Both the position numbers and the translations under genes were made by a program. The notes beneath the pieces are model-generated. The model was given only the letters and a program-made list of their open reading frames with translations, ran no database searches and was not told the origin of the DNA. From positions 1 through 5,165 of the forward strand of contig JAKSBB010000604.1 of the NCBI GenBank assembly GCA_022361315.1: a stretch of 5,165 nt of DNA, given 5' to 3'. Below are positions 1-5,165 of this stretch, piece by piece. This DNA is from Desulfobacterales bacterium (GTDB lineage: Bacteria; Desulfobacterota; Desulfobacteria; Desulfobacterales; Desulfobacteraceae). Numbering within the stretch: position 1 is the first letter of the stretch; every line of letters starts with the position of its first letter.

Positions 1-595
1 AGACGATTCTATATCCCATATCAGTTATGCGTGACCGTCTTTCCCCTTTCTTGGAGGACCCCGTGCGTAGCATCATATGCTTCTCATCCACCTGGGGGAA
101 CCCGAGCTTTTTCATATTGTTCATGGTCACTTCCGTGAGGTCCATATTTTTCTCCGGCTGGGCCTTACGGTTGGTGACATAAAAGATGTCTCCGCCGGTG
201 TCGGCCACATGATTCAGGAAGTCCACAGCACCGGGGATAGCAATTGCCGATTCATCGTTGCACCACTCTTTCCACCGGGAACTGCCGTAACCGAAGTCTC
301 TGCCGATCAGGCCTGCATTGAATGCACTGTTGTCGATAAGGGTTTCATCCACATCCACCACCACACACCGTTTGCCGCCCTTTTTATCCATATCCCAACG
401 GAGTTTTGCAATGTTGAAGGCCTGGAAAGCCAGGGCCTTGAATTCTGCCGAGTTCTGCACCCATGACAGGGCAAGGATCTGCTCTTCGTTGAGGTCCCTC
501 GTTGTAAAATCTTCTGCACCGGCAGGTATGGCTGTCAATGCAATTGAAATGAGTACCAGGAGCGTGAACAAGCAATGTTTTTTGATGGATTTCAT
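1..595 (-). CDS. Secreted class C (e(P4)-family) acid phosphatase / 5'-nucleotidase, 3' end missing
   Basis: The frame is open from an ATG at 593-595 to the left edge: 198 codons, with no stop in the window. Residues 1-27 look like a signal peptide: basic start (MKSIKKH), hydrophobic core, then a PAGA/ED signal peptidase I site. There is no lipobox, so it is probably a soluble periplasmic or secreted protein, unlike the lipoprotein that names the family. The HAD nucleophile motif DVDETLIDNS is at 81-90 (D81 nucleophile, D83 acid/base), followed by RWKEW, FYVTNRK (138-144, motif II Thr141) and a Lys/Arg-rich stretch near 182-187 for motif III. The final GDNxxDF motif expected after GYRIV (194-198) would lie beyond the edge; family members are about 250-280 residues, so roughly 60-80 are missing. 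Known relatives dephosphorylate nucleotides such as NMN, or other phosphomonoesters, outside the cytoplasm. The start is supported by a strong SD five bases upstream. The 433-bp gap suggests it is not part of the transporter operon. Confidence 0.9.
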   Translation of the reverse strand, partial: MKSIKKHCLFTLLVLISIALTAIPAGAEDFTTRDLNEEQILALSWVQNSAEFKALAFQAFNIAKLRWDMDKKGGKRCVVVDVDETLIDNSAFNAGLIGRDFGYGSSRWKEWCNDESAIAIPGAVDFLNHVADTGGDIFYVTNRKAQPEKNMDLTEVTMNNMKKLGFPQVDEKHMMLRTGSSKKGERRSRITDMGYRIV

Positions 596-600
596 GGTGT

Positions 601-607
601 CCTCCTT
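601..607 (-). promoter_or_regulatory. Shine-Dalgarno of the phosphatase gene
   Basis: On the minus strand AAGGAGG lies five bases before the ATG at 595. It is near-perfect and fixes this start codon, which also gives a correct signal peptide N-terminus. Confidence 0.85.
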
Positions 608-668
608 TTTGGGAAGCTGTTTGTAAATATGTATTAGCGATACAAAAAAGCAGGCAATAGATCAATAT

Positions 669-697
669 AATTTAAAGGTTGAACCCCAGGGGCTCAA
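669..697 (-). promoter_or_regulatory. Candidate sigma70-type promoter of the phosphatase gene, overlapping a near-palindrome
   Basis: On the minus strand TTGAGC (692-697, 4/6 to the -35 consensus) and TAAATT (669-674, 4/6 to the -10) are separated by exactly 17 bases. Transcription would start near 661-663, giving a leader of about 65 nt. An imperfect 19-bp palindrome (TTGA-n-CCCC-n-GGGG-n-TCAA, 679-697) covers the -35 box and most of the spacer, so it could be an operator. As minus-strand RNA it could also fold into an 8-bp hairpin with one G-U pair and a 3-nt loop, followed by a T-rich run, so a weak terminator is the main alternative. The boxes are only moderate matches. Confidence 0.35.
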
Positions 698-788
698 AAC
701 CTAATTGTGGAGAAAATGATGGGGGCGGGTCCTGTGTTGCTTTCATTTCAGGAGAAAATCAGGATAGGGCAAGTGGAATGGGCGGGGT

Positions 789-837
789 GGATAAAATGAG
801 AACAGGGGCTCCGGCAGTTGATTCTCCGGGGCCCCTG
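789..837 (-). terminator. Strong stem-loop with T-rich tail, candidate terminator of the BCCT operon
   Basis: Arms 803-814 and 826-837 form a 12-bp GC-rich stem with an 11-nt loop. On the minus strand the stem is followed by TTCTCATTTTAT (791-802), a moderately T-rich tail, consistent with ending transcription arriving from the BCCT gene about 190 bp upstream. In minus-strand RNA the stem has one C-A mismatch; in plus-strand RNA the same position is a G-U pair, so the fold is slightly better on the other strand. Direction is therefore uncertain. Confidence 0.5.
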
Positions 838-850
838 ACTTAATTCTCTT

Positions 851-882
851 GCCGGGACCGCTTGCTCCCGGCCCCTTTTTTT
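851..882 (+). terminator. Rho-independent terminator reading on the plus strand
   Basis: GCCGGGA (851-857) and TCCCGGC (866-872) form a 7-bp GC-rich stem with an 8-nt loop, which could close further as G(CUUG)C with a CC bulge. CCC and seven T residues (876-882) follow. By shape it is the best intrinsic terminator in the gap, but it faces the plus strand, where no gene is visible upstream. It may stop antisense transcription, end a small plus-strand RNA, or be half of a bidirectional terminator block. Confidence 0.55.
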
Positions 883-931
883 GGTAAAAATTACAGGCCT
901 GAATCAGGCTGCACAGCCCGGTCTTTTTACC
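883..931 (-). terminator. Hairpin flanked by A/T tracts, possible minus-strand or bidirectional terminator
   Basis: GGTAAAAA (883-890) and TTTTTACC (924-931) are perfect 8-bp inverted repeats. Inside lies a smaller stem (894-911; minus-strand CAGCCTG / CAGGCCTG, 3-nt loop, one bulged C), followed on the minus strand by TAATTTTTACC. This resembles a terminator about 120 bp after the BCCT stop codon. The A and T tracts on both sides would let it work in either direction. Confidence 0.4.
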
Positions 932-994
932 ATGAGCCAATGAGTCAATGTTGCCGCATTGTCATTGTGCTGATCGGGCTGTGTATTCTTTTTT
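912..994. repeat. Nested inverted repeats downstream of the transporter gene
   Basis: CACAGCCCG (912-920) and CGGGCTGTG (975-983) are perfect 9-bp inverted repeats 54 bp apart. Between them is an 11-bp stem: CAATGA (938-943) and CAATG (946-950) pair with TCATTG (962-967) and CATTG (957-961), with a 2-nt bulge and a TTGCCG loop. On the plus strand the outer arm is followed by TATTCTTTTTT, terminator-like in that direction. Its left arm overlaps the A/T-flanked hairpin at 883-931, so the two folds compete. Function unknown. Confidence 0.45.
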
Positions 995-1028
995 CCGCCC
1001 GACGGGAAGAGAGTTAAGATGTGATGGT

Positions 1029-2618
1029 TCATACGCCCTCCGTTACCAATTGGGTTTTGAACTCCGACATCAGTTTTTCCCGATCCGCCGCCTCTTTTTT
1101 CACCATTTCCGATTTGAGCAGCCTGTACAACGACCAGATCATGAAGATGATGCCGATGGCAAAGGGGCTTCCCGCCACAATGGACGCGGTCTGTAATGCT
1201 TTCAGTCCGCCGCTCACCAGGAGTACCACGGCCAGCATACCCACGAACACGCCCCAGATGACCTTCATCAGCAGGGTGGGTTCATAGGCCCCTTTGGACA
1301 TCTGCATGGCAACGAAGAACGAGGCGGAGTCCGCAGAGGTAATCAGGAAGATGACCATGTTGACATAGACCACAAGGTTCATTACCGAAGCCATGGGAAA
1401 GGTGCTGAGGATGGTATAGATACCGGCCCCGACATTCCCCTGGACCGCTTCCCAGATGGGGGCTGCCCCGCTGACTTCAACCTGGATGGCGGTACCGCCC
1501 ACCACAACGAACCAGAACAGGCTGAACAGGGAGGGGATGATCACGGCGCCCATGATGTATTCCCTGATGGTGCGGCCCCTGGAAATCCGGGCCACGAATC
1601 CCCCTACAAACGGGGTCCAGGCAATGATGAGCAGGCAGTAGAATATGGTCCACCAGTTCAGCCAGCCGGATTTAATCAGGGGATCCGCCCAGAAGGACAT
1701 GGTCACCAGATTGGTCATGTAATTGCCGATGGTGGTGGTGAAATACCGCATAAGAACGTTGGTTTCACCGGCGAACAGGAGAAAAAGCCCCCAGCCGATG
1801 GCAATGCAGATATTGATGGTGCTCAGGTAAGCGATCCCTTTTTTCAGGCCGGAGGTGGCCGAGATAATGTACATCCCGATGAGGATGGCCATGATGATCA
1901 CCTTACCCGAGGTGCCTGTGGTGATGCCGAAGATATGCTCCGTTCCGTAATCCAGGGAGATAATGCCGAACCCCAGGGCCGTGGAGACCCCGCCGATGGT
2001 GGCAACTGCTCCCAGGAGGTCCAGTAGCCGGCTCCAGATGCTGGTTTCCGTTTTTTCCCCCAGAAGGCCGTACAGGGAAATGCCGATGTTCATGGGTTTT
2101 CCCAGGCGGAAGGCCGGAAATGCAATGCACAGCCCCACTAGGGAGTAGCTCATCCAGGTGTGCAGCCCCCAGTGGAAACTTGAGATCTGCAGGGCCACCG
2201 GAATGGCGTCTTTGGTCCCGCCTTCGGCCAGATAGGGGGTCTGCATGTAATGGTAGAGGGGTTCGGCTGCCCCCCAGAGTACATAGCCCACGCCAATGCC
2301 GCAGCTGAAGAGCATGGCAATCCAGGTAAAGGTTGAAAACTCAGGCTTCTCCCCTTCTTTCCCCAGGGTGAGTTCCCCGTACTTGCTCATGGCCACCCAG
2401 AGGCCGAATCCCACATAGAAGGCAAGGGCCAGCAGATAGGCCCACCCGAACTGGTTCGTGAGGTAGTCCCGGGCCGTCGAGGAATAGCTGCTCAGGGTGT
2501 CCGGTGACAGGGAGCCCAGGATGACCACGCATAGGGTGATTGCGGCAGTGGTATAAAAAAGCATGCTGTCGTATTCACCCAGGGCGGCCCTGAGTCCGGT
2601 CTTGCTGATCTGCATCAT
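1029..2618 (-). CDS. BCCT-family secondary transporter (substrate unknown)
   Basis: A 529-residue inner-membrane protein with about 12 hydrophobic helices, starting near residues 20, 58, 97, 146, 197, 239, 265, 322, 354, 409, 451 and 479. BCCT hallmarks are clear: CGIGVGYVLWGAAEPL at 106-121 (the glycine-rich TM3 motif), WTPFVGGFVARISRGRTIRE at 334-353, and ITSADSAS at 426-433. Thr427/Ser428 match the Thr/Ser pair that helps bind sodium in BetP, and the GxGxG pattern is of the sodium-coupled kind, so sodium symport is inferred. TM4 keeps the W-x4-W-x2-Y aromatic set (W150, W155, Y158). In TM8, the positions I align with BetP Trp373 and Trp374 are Leu330 and Ile331; only W334 remains. The N-terminus is short and the charged C-terminus about 28 residues, so no long osmosensing tail is evident. 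ATG ATG start: the first overlaps the upstream stop (ATGA) and has AAGGAG (2627-2632) eight bases before it. Family certain; substrate not. Confidence 0.96.
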   Translation of the reverse strand: MMQISKTGLRAALGEYDSMLFYTTAAITLCVVILGSLSPDTLSSYSSTARDYLTNQFGWAYLLALAFYVGFGLWVAMSKYGELTLGKEGEKPEFSTFTWIAMLFSCGIGVGYVLWGAAEPLYHYMQTPYLAEGGTKDAIPVALQISSFHWGLHTWMSYSLVGLCIAFPAFRLGKPMNIGISLYGLLGEKTETSIWSRLLDLLGAVATIGGVSTALGFGIISLDYGTEHIFGITTGTSGKVIIMAILIGMYIISATSGLKKGIAYLSTINICIAIGWGLFLLFAGETNVLMRYFTTTIGNYMTNLVTMSFWADPLIKSGWLNWWTIFYCLLIIAWTPFVGGFVARISRGRTIREYIMGAVIIPSLFSLFWFVVVGGTAIQVEVSGAAPIWEAVQGNVGAGIYTILSTFPMASVMNLVVYVNMVIFLITSADSASFFVAMQMSKGAYEPTLLMKVIWGVFVGMLAVVLLVSGGLKALQTASIVAGSPFAIGIIFMIWSLYRLLKSEMVKKEAADREKLMSEFKTQLVTEGV

Positions 2619-4291
2619 TTCACATTCTCCTTTTGTCCTGCGGGTGTTTCATTCTCCCGTTGATATACGATTTCTCCGCCCAGCATGGTGAGTTCAACCC
2701 CGAGGTCGCCGAGGGATTCCGGGGCGGTAGAAAAAAGATCTCCGTTCAGAAGGACCACATCGGCCAGTTTTCCAGATTCAAGGGAGCCGATTTCTTTTTC
2801 CTGGAAAAAAGAGAATGCCGCATTATAGGTGTGGCAGGTCAGGGCCTCTTCCATAGAGATCCGTTGTTTCTGCCCCATGTCTTCACCCTTGATGCTGATC
2901 CGCTCCACAGCCCCGCGGATGGTGTCCAGGGGCTTATAGGACTGGACAAAGGCATCGGAACTGATGACGGCAGGAATACCGTTGTCCAGAAACTCCCGCA
3001 GGGGATAGATCCGTGTGGCCCTGTCCCTGCCGTAATTGTCCACCAGGTTGTCTCCGGCCTCCCTTAACTGGCCGGGCTGGGTAATGGGAATCAGTCCGTA
3101 TTCGGCCATTTTTTCGACCTGGTCCGGTCTCGGATATCCGCTGTGTTCCAGGCGGTGGCGGTGATCTTCTCTGGGATGATCGTCCAGGAAGGCCTTCACT
3201 CTGTTCAGGACGATGTCATGGGCCCGGTCTCCCTGGGTGTGGATGCCGAACTGGAGCCCGGATGCATGGGTGCGGCCCAGTGCCTGTTTCAAAGCTTCGG
3301 TATCTTCCCAGTACAGGGAACCGGAATAATTATCCGTTCGGTTGTTCAGGGGTTCCGTGAAAGCGGCACTGCCGCCGACAATGGCCCCGTCGCAGTAAAA
3401 TTTCACCGGGCCGATGGAGAGCATCCCGTTACCGAAGGGTTTGTCAATTCCCATTTCAAGCTGGGCATCCAGATGGTTGGACAGATACATGGCAACGGTG
3501 CGCACCCCCAGCTTATCCTGGTGCTGGGCCGCCACAAGGCCGGTCATCTCCCTTGTTGTAACCTGGGGGTCCACCACAGTGGTTACCCCGGCTTCCAGCA
3601 GGGCCCGGGAGGCACATTCAATATCCCCCACAAGCTCGGCTTCAGGGGTGTCGTATCCGATGTCGGGGCCGTGATGGGCCACGTTGACAGAGGTGGGCAC
3701 CACCATCTGCTGGGCCGCATCCTGGGCCAGGCCGGTGATACGGCCCCGGTGGTCCCGGATAAACCTGCCCCCTTTGGGATCTGCCACGGTATCGTCGATG
3801 CCTGCCATTTCCAGGGCTTTGGAATTCACAAGTACGTAATGGCCGGTATAATGGACAATACAGACGGGGTGGTCCGGAGAAACTTCATCAATATCCCATC
3901 GTGTGGGCGGTTTGGCGCCGGGGAATTTCCCGTAGTCCAGCCCCCAGCCCCGTATCCATTCCCCTGCGGGTTTTGCCTGGGCCGCAGTTTTTACCACTTC
4001 CACTACATCTTCGATGCAGGACACAGCCGGGTAGTGGAACTTGGAAGCGCGAAGGGAGGCGCCCAGAAGGGTCATGTGGTTGTGGGCATCAATAAAGCCC
4101 GGGACCAGGCTTTTCCCGCCGCAGTCAATGACCCGGACATCCCCGGGAAGGTCCCGGCACAGATCGGCCCCCCTGCCGAAACGGCTGATCCTTCCGTTTT
4201 CAACAAGCATGGCGTCATCCTGAAGCCTGGGCCCGTTTCCCGGCAGAATCCCTGCGTTAATGAAAAGCGTTTTGCTTTTTTCCTTTCTCAC
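2615..4291 (-). CDS. Metal-dependent amidohydrolase, Amidohydrolase_3 / YtcJ-like
   Basis: 558 residues, a normal length for the family, with no signal peptide, so cytoplasmic. A small N-terminal beta domain (about 8-62) leads to PGFIDAHNHM (64-73), whose H70 and H72 are the HxH metal ligands. Other expected ligands are present: K297 (in VKFYCDGA), H351 (GIHTQGDRAHD), H383 (HRLEHSG) and D446 (SSDAF). Family signatures GHYVLVNSKAL (150-160), GVTTVVDP (235-242) and the closing GSLESGKLADVVLL (502-515) are intact. Family members hydrolyse amide or related C-N/C-O bonds (deformylases, deacylases); the substrate here cannot be read. The start is GTG at 4289-4291, overlapping the regulator's stop (GTGA). 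AAGGAG (4303-4308) lies 11 bases upstream, rather far, so translation may depend on coupling. The next in-frame ATG (residue 28) would remove the first strands. Placement between regulator and transporter suggests it processes the imported compound. Confidence 0.93.
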   Translation of the reverse strand: MRKEKSKTLFINAGILPGNGPRLQDDAMLVENGRISRFGRGADLCRDLPGDVRVIDCGGKSLVPGFIDAHNHMTLLGASLRASKFHYPAVSCIEDVVEVVKTAAQAKPAGEWIRGWGLDYGKFPGAKPPTRWDIDEVSPDHPVCIVHYTGHYVLVNSKALEMAGIDDTVADPKGGRFIRDHRGRITGLAQDAAQQMVVPTSVNVAHHGPDIGYDTPEAELVGDIECASRALLEAGVTTVVDPQVTTREMTGLVAAQHQDKLGVRTVAMYLSNHLDAQLEMGIDKPFGNGMLSIGPVKFYCDGAIVGGSAAFTEPLNNRTDNYSGSLYWEDTEALKQALGRTHASGLQFGIHTQGDRAHDIVLNRVKAFLDDHPREDHRHRLEHSGYPRPDQVEKMAEYGLIPITQPGQLREAGDNLVDNYGRDRATRIYPLREFLDNGIPAVISSDAFVQSYKPLDTIRGAVERISIKGEDMGQKQRISMEEALTCHTYNAAFSFFQEKEIGSLESGKLADVVLLNGDLFSTAPESLGDLGVELTMLGGEIVYQRENETPAGQKENVK

Positions 4292-4968
4292 TCTAAATTA
4301 TACTCCTTTTTGATAAAGTCCTTGCAGCACGGATATCCCCAGTGGACATCCTTGACAAAATGCGCAAGGTTTTTTTCATCCCGCCGTTCAATGGCGCCGA
4401 TGATAAAATCGTGTTCTTCAATGGCCTGGTAGTACCATCCGGTCAGGAAATTCTTCCTGGGAAAATCCCATAGCCTGTTTTTGATGGTTTTCAATATCCG
4501 CTGGGCAAAGGTGTTGGGTTCCAGCTCCAGAAAGATTTCATGGAAGGCAAAATGGGTCTGGTCGTATGCCTGCATGTTGTTGTCGTCAATGGCCGCCTCC
4601 ATCTCTCGGTTGAGTTGTTTCATCTTCCCGATAACTGCCGGCGTGTACCGGTCAAGAGCATTTAGAATCAGGGTGTATTCAAGGGCGCCGATCACGGTGT
4701 AAAGATAGTGAAAATCACTCAGTTCAAGGACATTCACCAATACCTTGGACCGGGGATAAATGGTGACAAATCCCTCAGCTTCAAGGCGGATCAGGGCGTC
4801 CCGCAGCGGGGTGCTGCTGATTTTAAGGGTGGCGCTGACCTTGGACAGGTCTATGGCAGCCCCGGGGAGAATGATGCCCCTGTGCATGTTGTCCCTGAGA
4901 TGATTGTAGACACGCTCGCTGGCACTGATCTTTTTGGATGGGGTTATTTTGCCTGGTGTTTTTGCCAT
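4288..4968 (-). CDS. GntR-family transcriptional regulator, FadR-type with FCD ligand domain
   Basis: 226 residues. The winged helix-turn-helix occupies about 15-80: SERVYNHLRDNM, the IILPGAAIDLSKVSATLKIS segment, then the recognition stretch STPLRDALIRLEAEGFV (52-68), all matching the GntR pattern; the usual wing glycine is Ser/Lys (YPRSKV). Residues about 85-218 are an all-helical FCD domain. FCD domains usually bind a metal with Asp-x3-His plus two later His. Here H139-FAF-H143, H186 (EEHDFI) and H209 (KDVHW) fill these places, with His instead of Asp at the first. Such proteins bind organic acids or related ligands and usually repress a neighbouring catabolic or uptake operon. ATG start at 4966-4968 with AGGA six bases upstream. 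As first gene of the operon, with a perfect palindrome just upstream, it probably represses its own transcription and that of the two downstream genes; an activator role cannot be excluded. Confidence 0.95.
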   Translation of the reverse strand: MAKTPGKITPSKKISASERVYNHLRDNMHRGIILPGAAIDLSKVSATLKISSTPLRDALIRLEAEGFVTIYPRSKVLVNVLELSDFHYLYTVIGALEYTLILNALDRYTPAVIGKMKQLNREMEAAIDDNNMQAYDQTHFAFHEIFLELEPNTFAQRILKTIKNRLWDFPRKNFLTGWYYQAIEEHDFIIGAIERRDEKNLAHFVKDVHWGYPCCKDFIKKEYNLE

Positions 4969-5006
4969 ATATCATCCTGATTTAATGGGTAAAATTTGTA
5001 AAATAT

Positions 5007-5028
5007 ATGAGTTGATGCATCAACTCAT
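5007..5028. promoter_or_regulatory. Perfect 22-bp palindrome, probable operator of the GntR regulator
   Basis: Half-site ATGAGTTGATG is followed directly by its exact reverse complement. The site lies 38 bp before the regulator's start codon and about +4 to +25 relative to the transcription start predicted from the TTGACA box, a place where a bound dimer would block transcription. It is far longer than chance would give in this window. It has no T tract on the minus strand, so a DNA-binding site is more likely than a terminator. The partner protein is inferred from adjacency. Confidence 0.75.
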
Positions 5029-5038
5029 GTGTCACGCA

Positions 5039-5067
5039 TAGCTAAATAAAATTCATTATATTGTCAA
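5039..5067 (-). promoter_or_regulatory. Probable operon promoter
   Basis: The minus strand has a perfect TTGACA (5062-5067), then 17 bases to TAGCTA (5039-5044), a poor -10 match. Transcription would begin near 5031-5033, leaving a leader of about 65 nt that contains the palindrome. The surroundings are very AT-rich. A perfect TATAAT at 5055-5060 on the same strand lacks a good -35 box at the right distance, so it is the less likely choice, though not excluded. Confidence 0.5.
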
Positions 5068-5107
5068 GAATAATTTAAAAGGATTATAGCCGGTTAGGCC
5101 GGGCGCG

Positions 5108-5142
5108 AAAAAAAGAGGTGCCATTGCGGTGGCTTGAATGGC
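5108..5142 (-). terminator. Probable Rho-independent terminator of the gene beyond the right edge
   Basis: On the minus strand GCCATT (5137-5142) and AATGGC (5120-5125) form a 6-bp stem with an 11-nt loop, followed by ACCTC and seven T residues (5108-5114). It would end a minus-strand transcript entering from the right, separating it from the operon. The stem is short, so confidence is moderate. Confidence 0.5.
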
Positions 5143-5165
5143 GGGATAAAGATACGGATGAACAA

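Noticed and set aside
27..36. Ten-base match TATGCGTGAC, inverted copy at 5031-5040
   Set aside because: A 10-bp match is expected many times by chance in a window this size; no extension on either side.
77..466. Plus-strand open frame of 129 codons opposite the phosphatase gene
   Set aside because: The minus strand encodes clear HAD phosphatase motifs over the same bases; this frame shows none.
743..940. Minus-strand open frame of 65 codons in the intergenic region
   Set aside because: It runs across the hairpin cluster, with Pro/Gly-rich text from the GC stems, and has no domain.
2633..3067. Plus-strand open frame of 144 codons opposite the amidohydrolase 3' part
   Set aside because: A shadow of the real gene, with low-complexity His/Gly/Phe-rich composition and no domain.
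3143..4432. Long plus-strand open frame (429 codons) opposite the amidohydrolase gene
   Set aside because: It is antisense to a gene with complete catalytic motifs, has no recognisable domain, and is the kind of open frame that codon bias of the true gene produces.
5055..5060. Perfect TATAAT on the minus strand as the operon -10 box
   Set aside because: No acceptable -35 element 16-18 bases upstream; the overlapping TTGACA region gives a better overall arrangement.
5103..5125. Possible sigma54 site (minus-strand TGGCAC)
   Set aside because: The -24 half looks right but the needed GC of the -12 element is missing at the correct spacing; it falls inside the terminator hairpin.

Overview
The window holds a compact three-gene operon on the minus strand plus the start of a separate minus-strand gene that runs off the left edge. 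Reading the minus strand from right to left, the operon is: a GntR-family regulator with an FCD domain (4288-4968), a cytoplasmic metal-dependent amidohydrolase of the YtcJ-like Amidohydrolase_3 type (2615-4291), and a 12-helix BCCT-family transporter (1029-2618). Both junctions are 4-bp stop/start overlaps (GTGA and ATGA), so the three genes are almost certainly co-transcribed and translationally coupled. After a 433-bp intergenic region comes the first 198 codons of a secreted class C acid phosphatase / 5'-nucleotidase of the e(P4) family (1-595).

Control signals can be read in front of the operon. A perfect TTGACA -35 box (5062-5067) is followed, in its predicted early transcribed region, by a perfect 22-bp palindrome (5007-5028). 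That layout suits autorepression by the GntR protein. At the right edge a minus-strand hairpin with a T tract probably ends the preceding gene, which lies outside the window. The 596-1028 gap is rich in hairpins: several terminator-like stems lie between 790 and 995, pointing in both directions, and a candidate phosphatase promoter with a near-palindrome lies at 669-697.

The suggested biology is a self-regulated uptake-and-hydrolysis unit. The BCCT carrier would import a small, probably N-acylated or amide/ester-bearing compound, the amidohydrolase (no signal peptide) would cleave it in the cytoplasm, and the GntR/FCD protein would sense the substrate or product. The transporter keeps the TM4 aromatic residues of betaine carriers but lacks two TM8 tryptophans, so its substrate may not be a classical betaine. 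The substrate cannot be named from sequence.

The organism is a bacterium of intermediate GC content, most likely Gram-negative (periplasmic phosphatase type, SD-led genes, tight operon). Gene content and style would fit a marine Desulfobacterota/Deltaproteobacteria-like genome, but that is a weak inference. I see no mobile element, CRISPR array, tRNA or rRNA.
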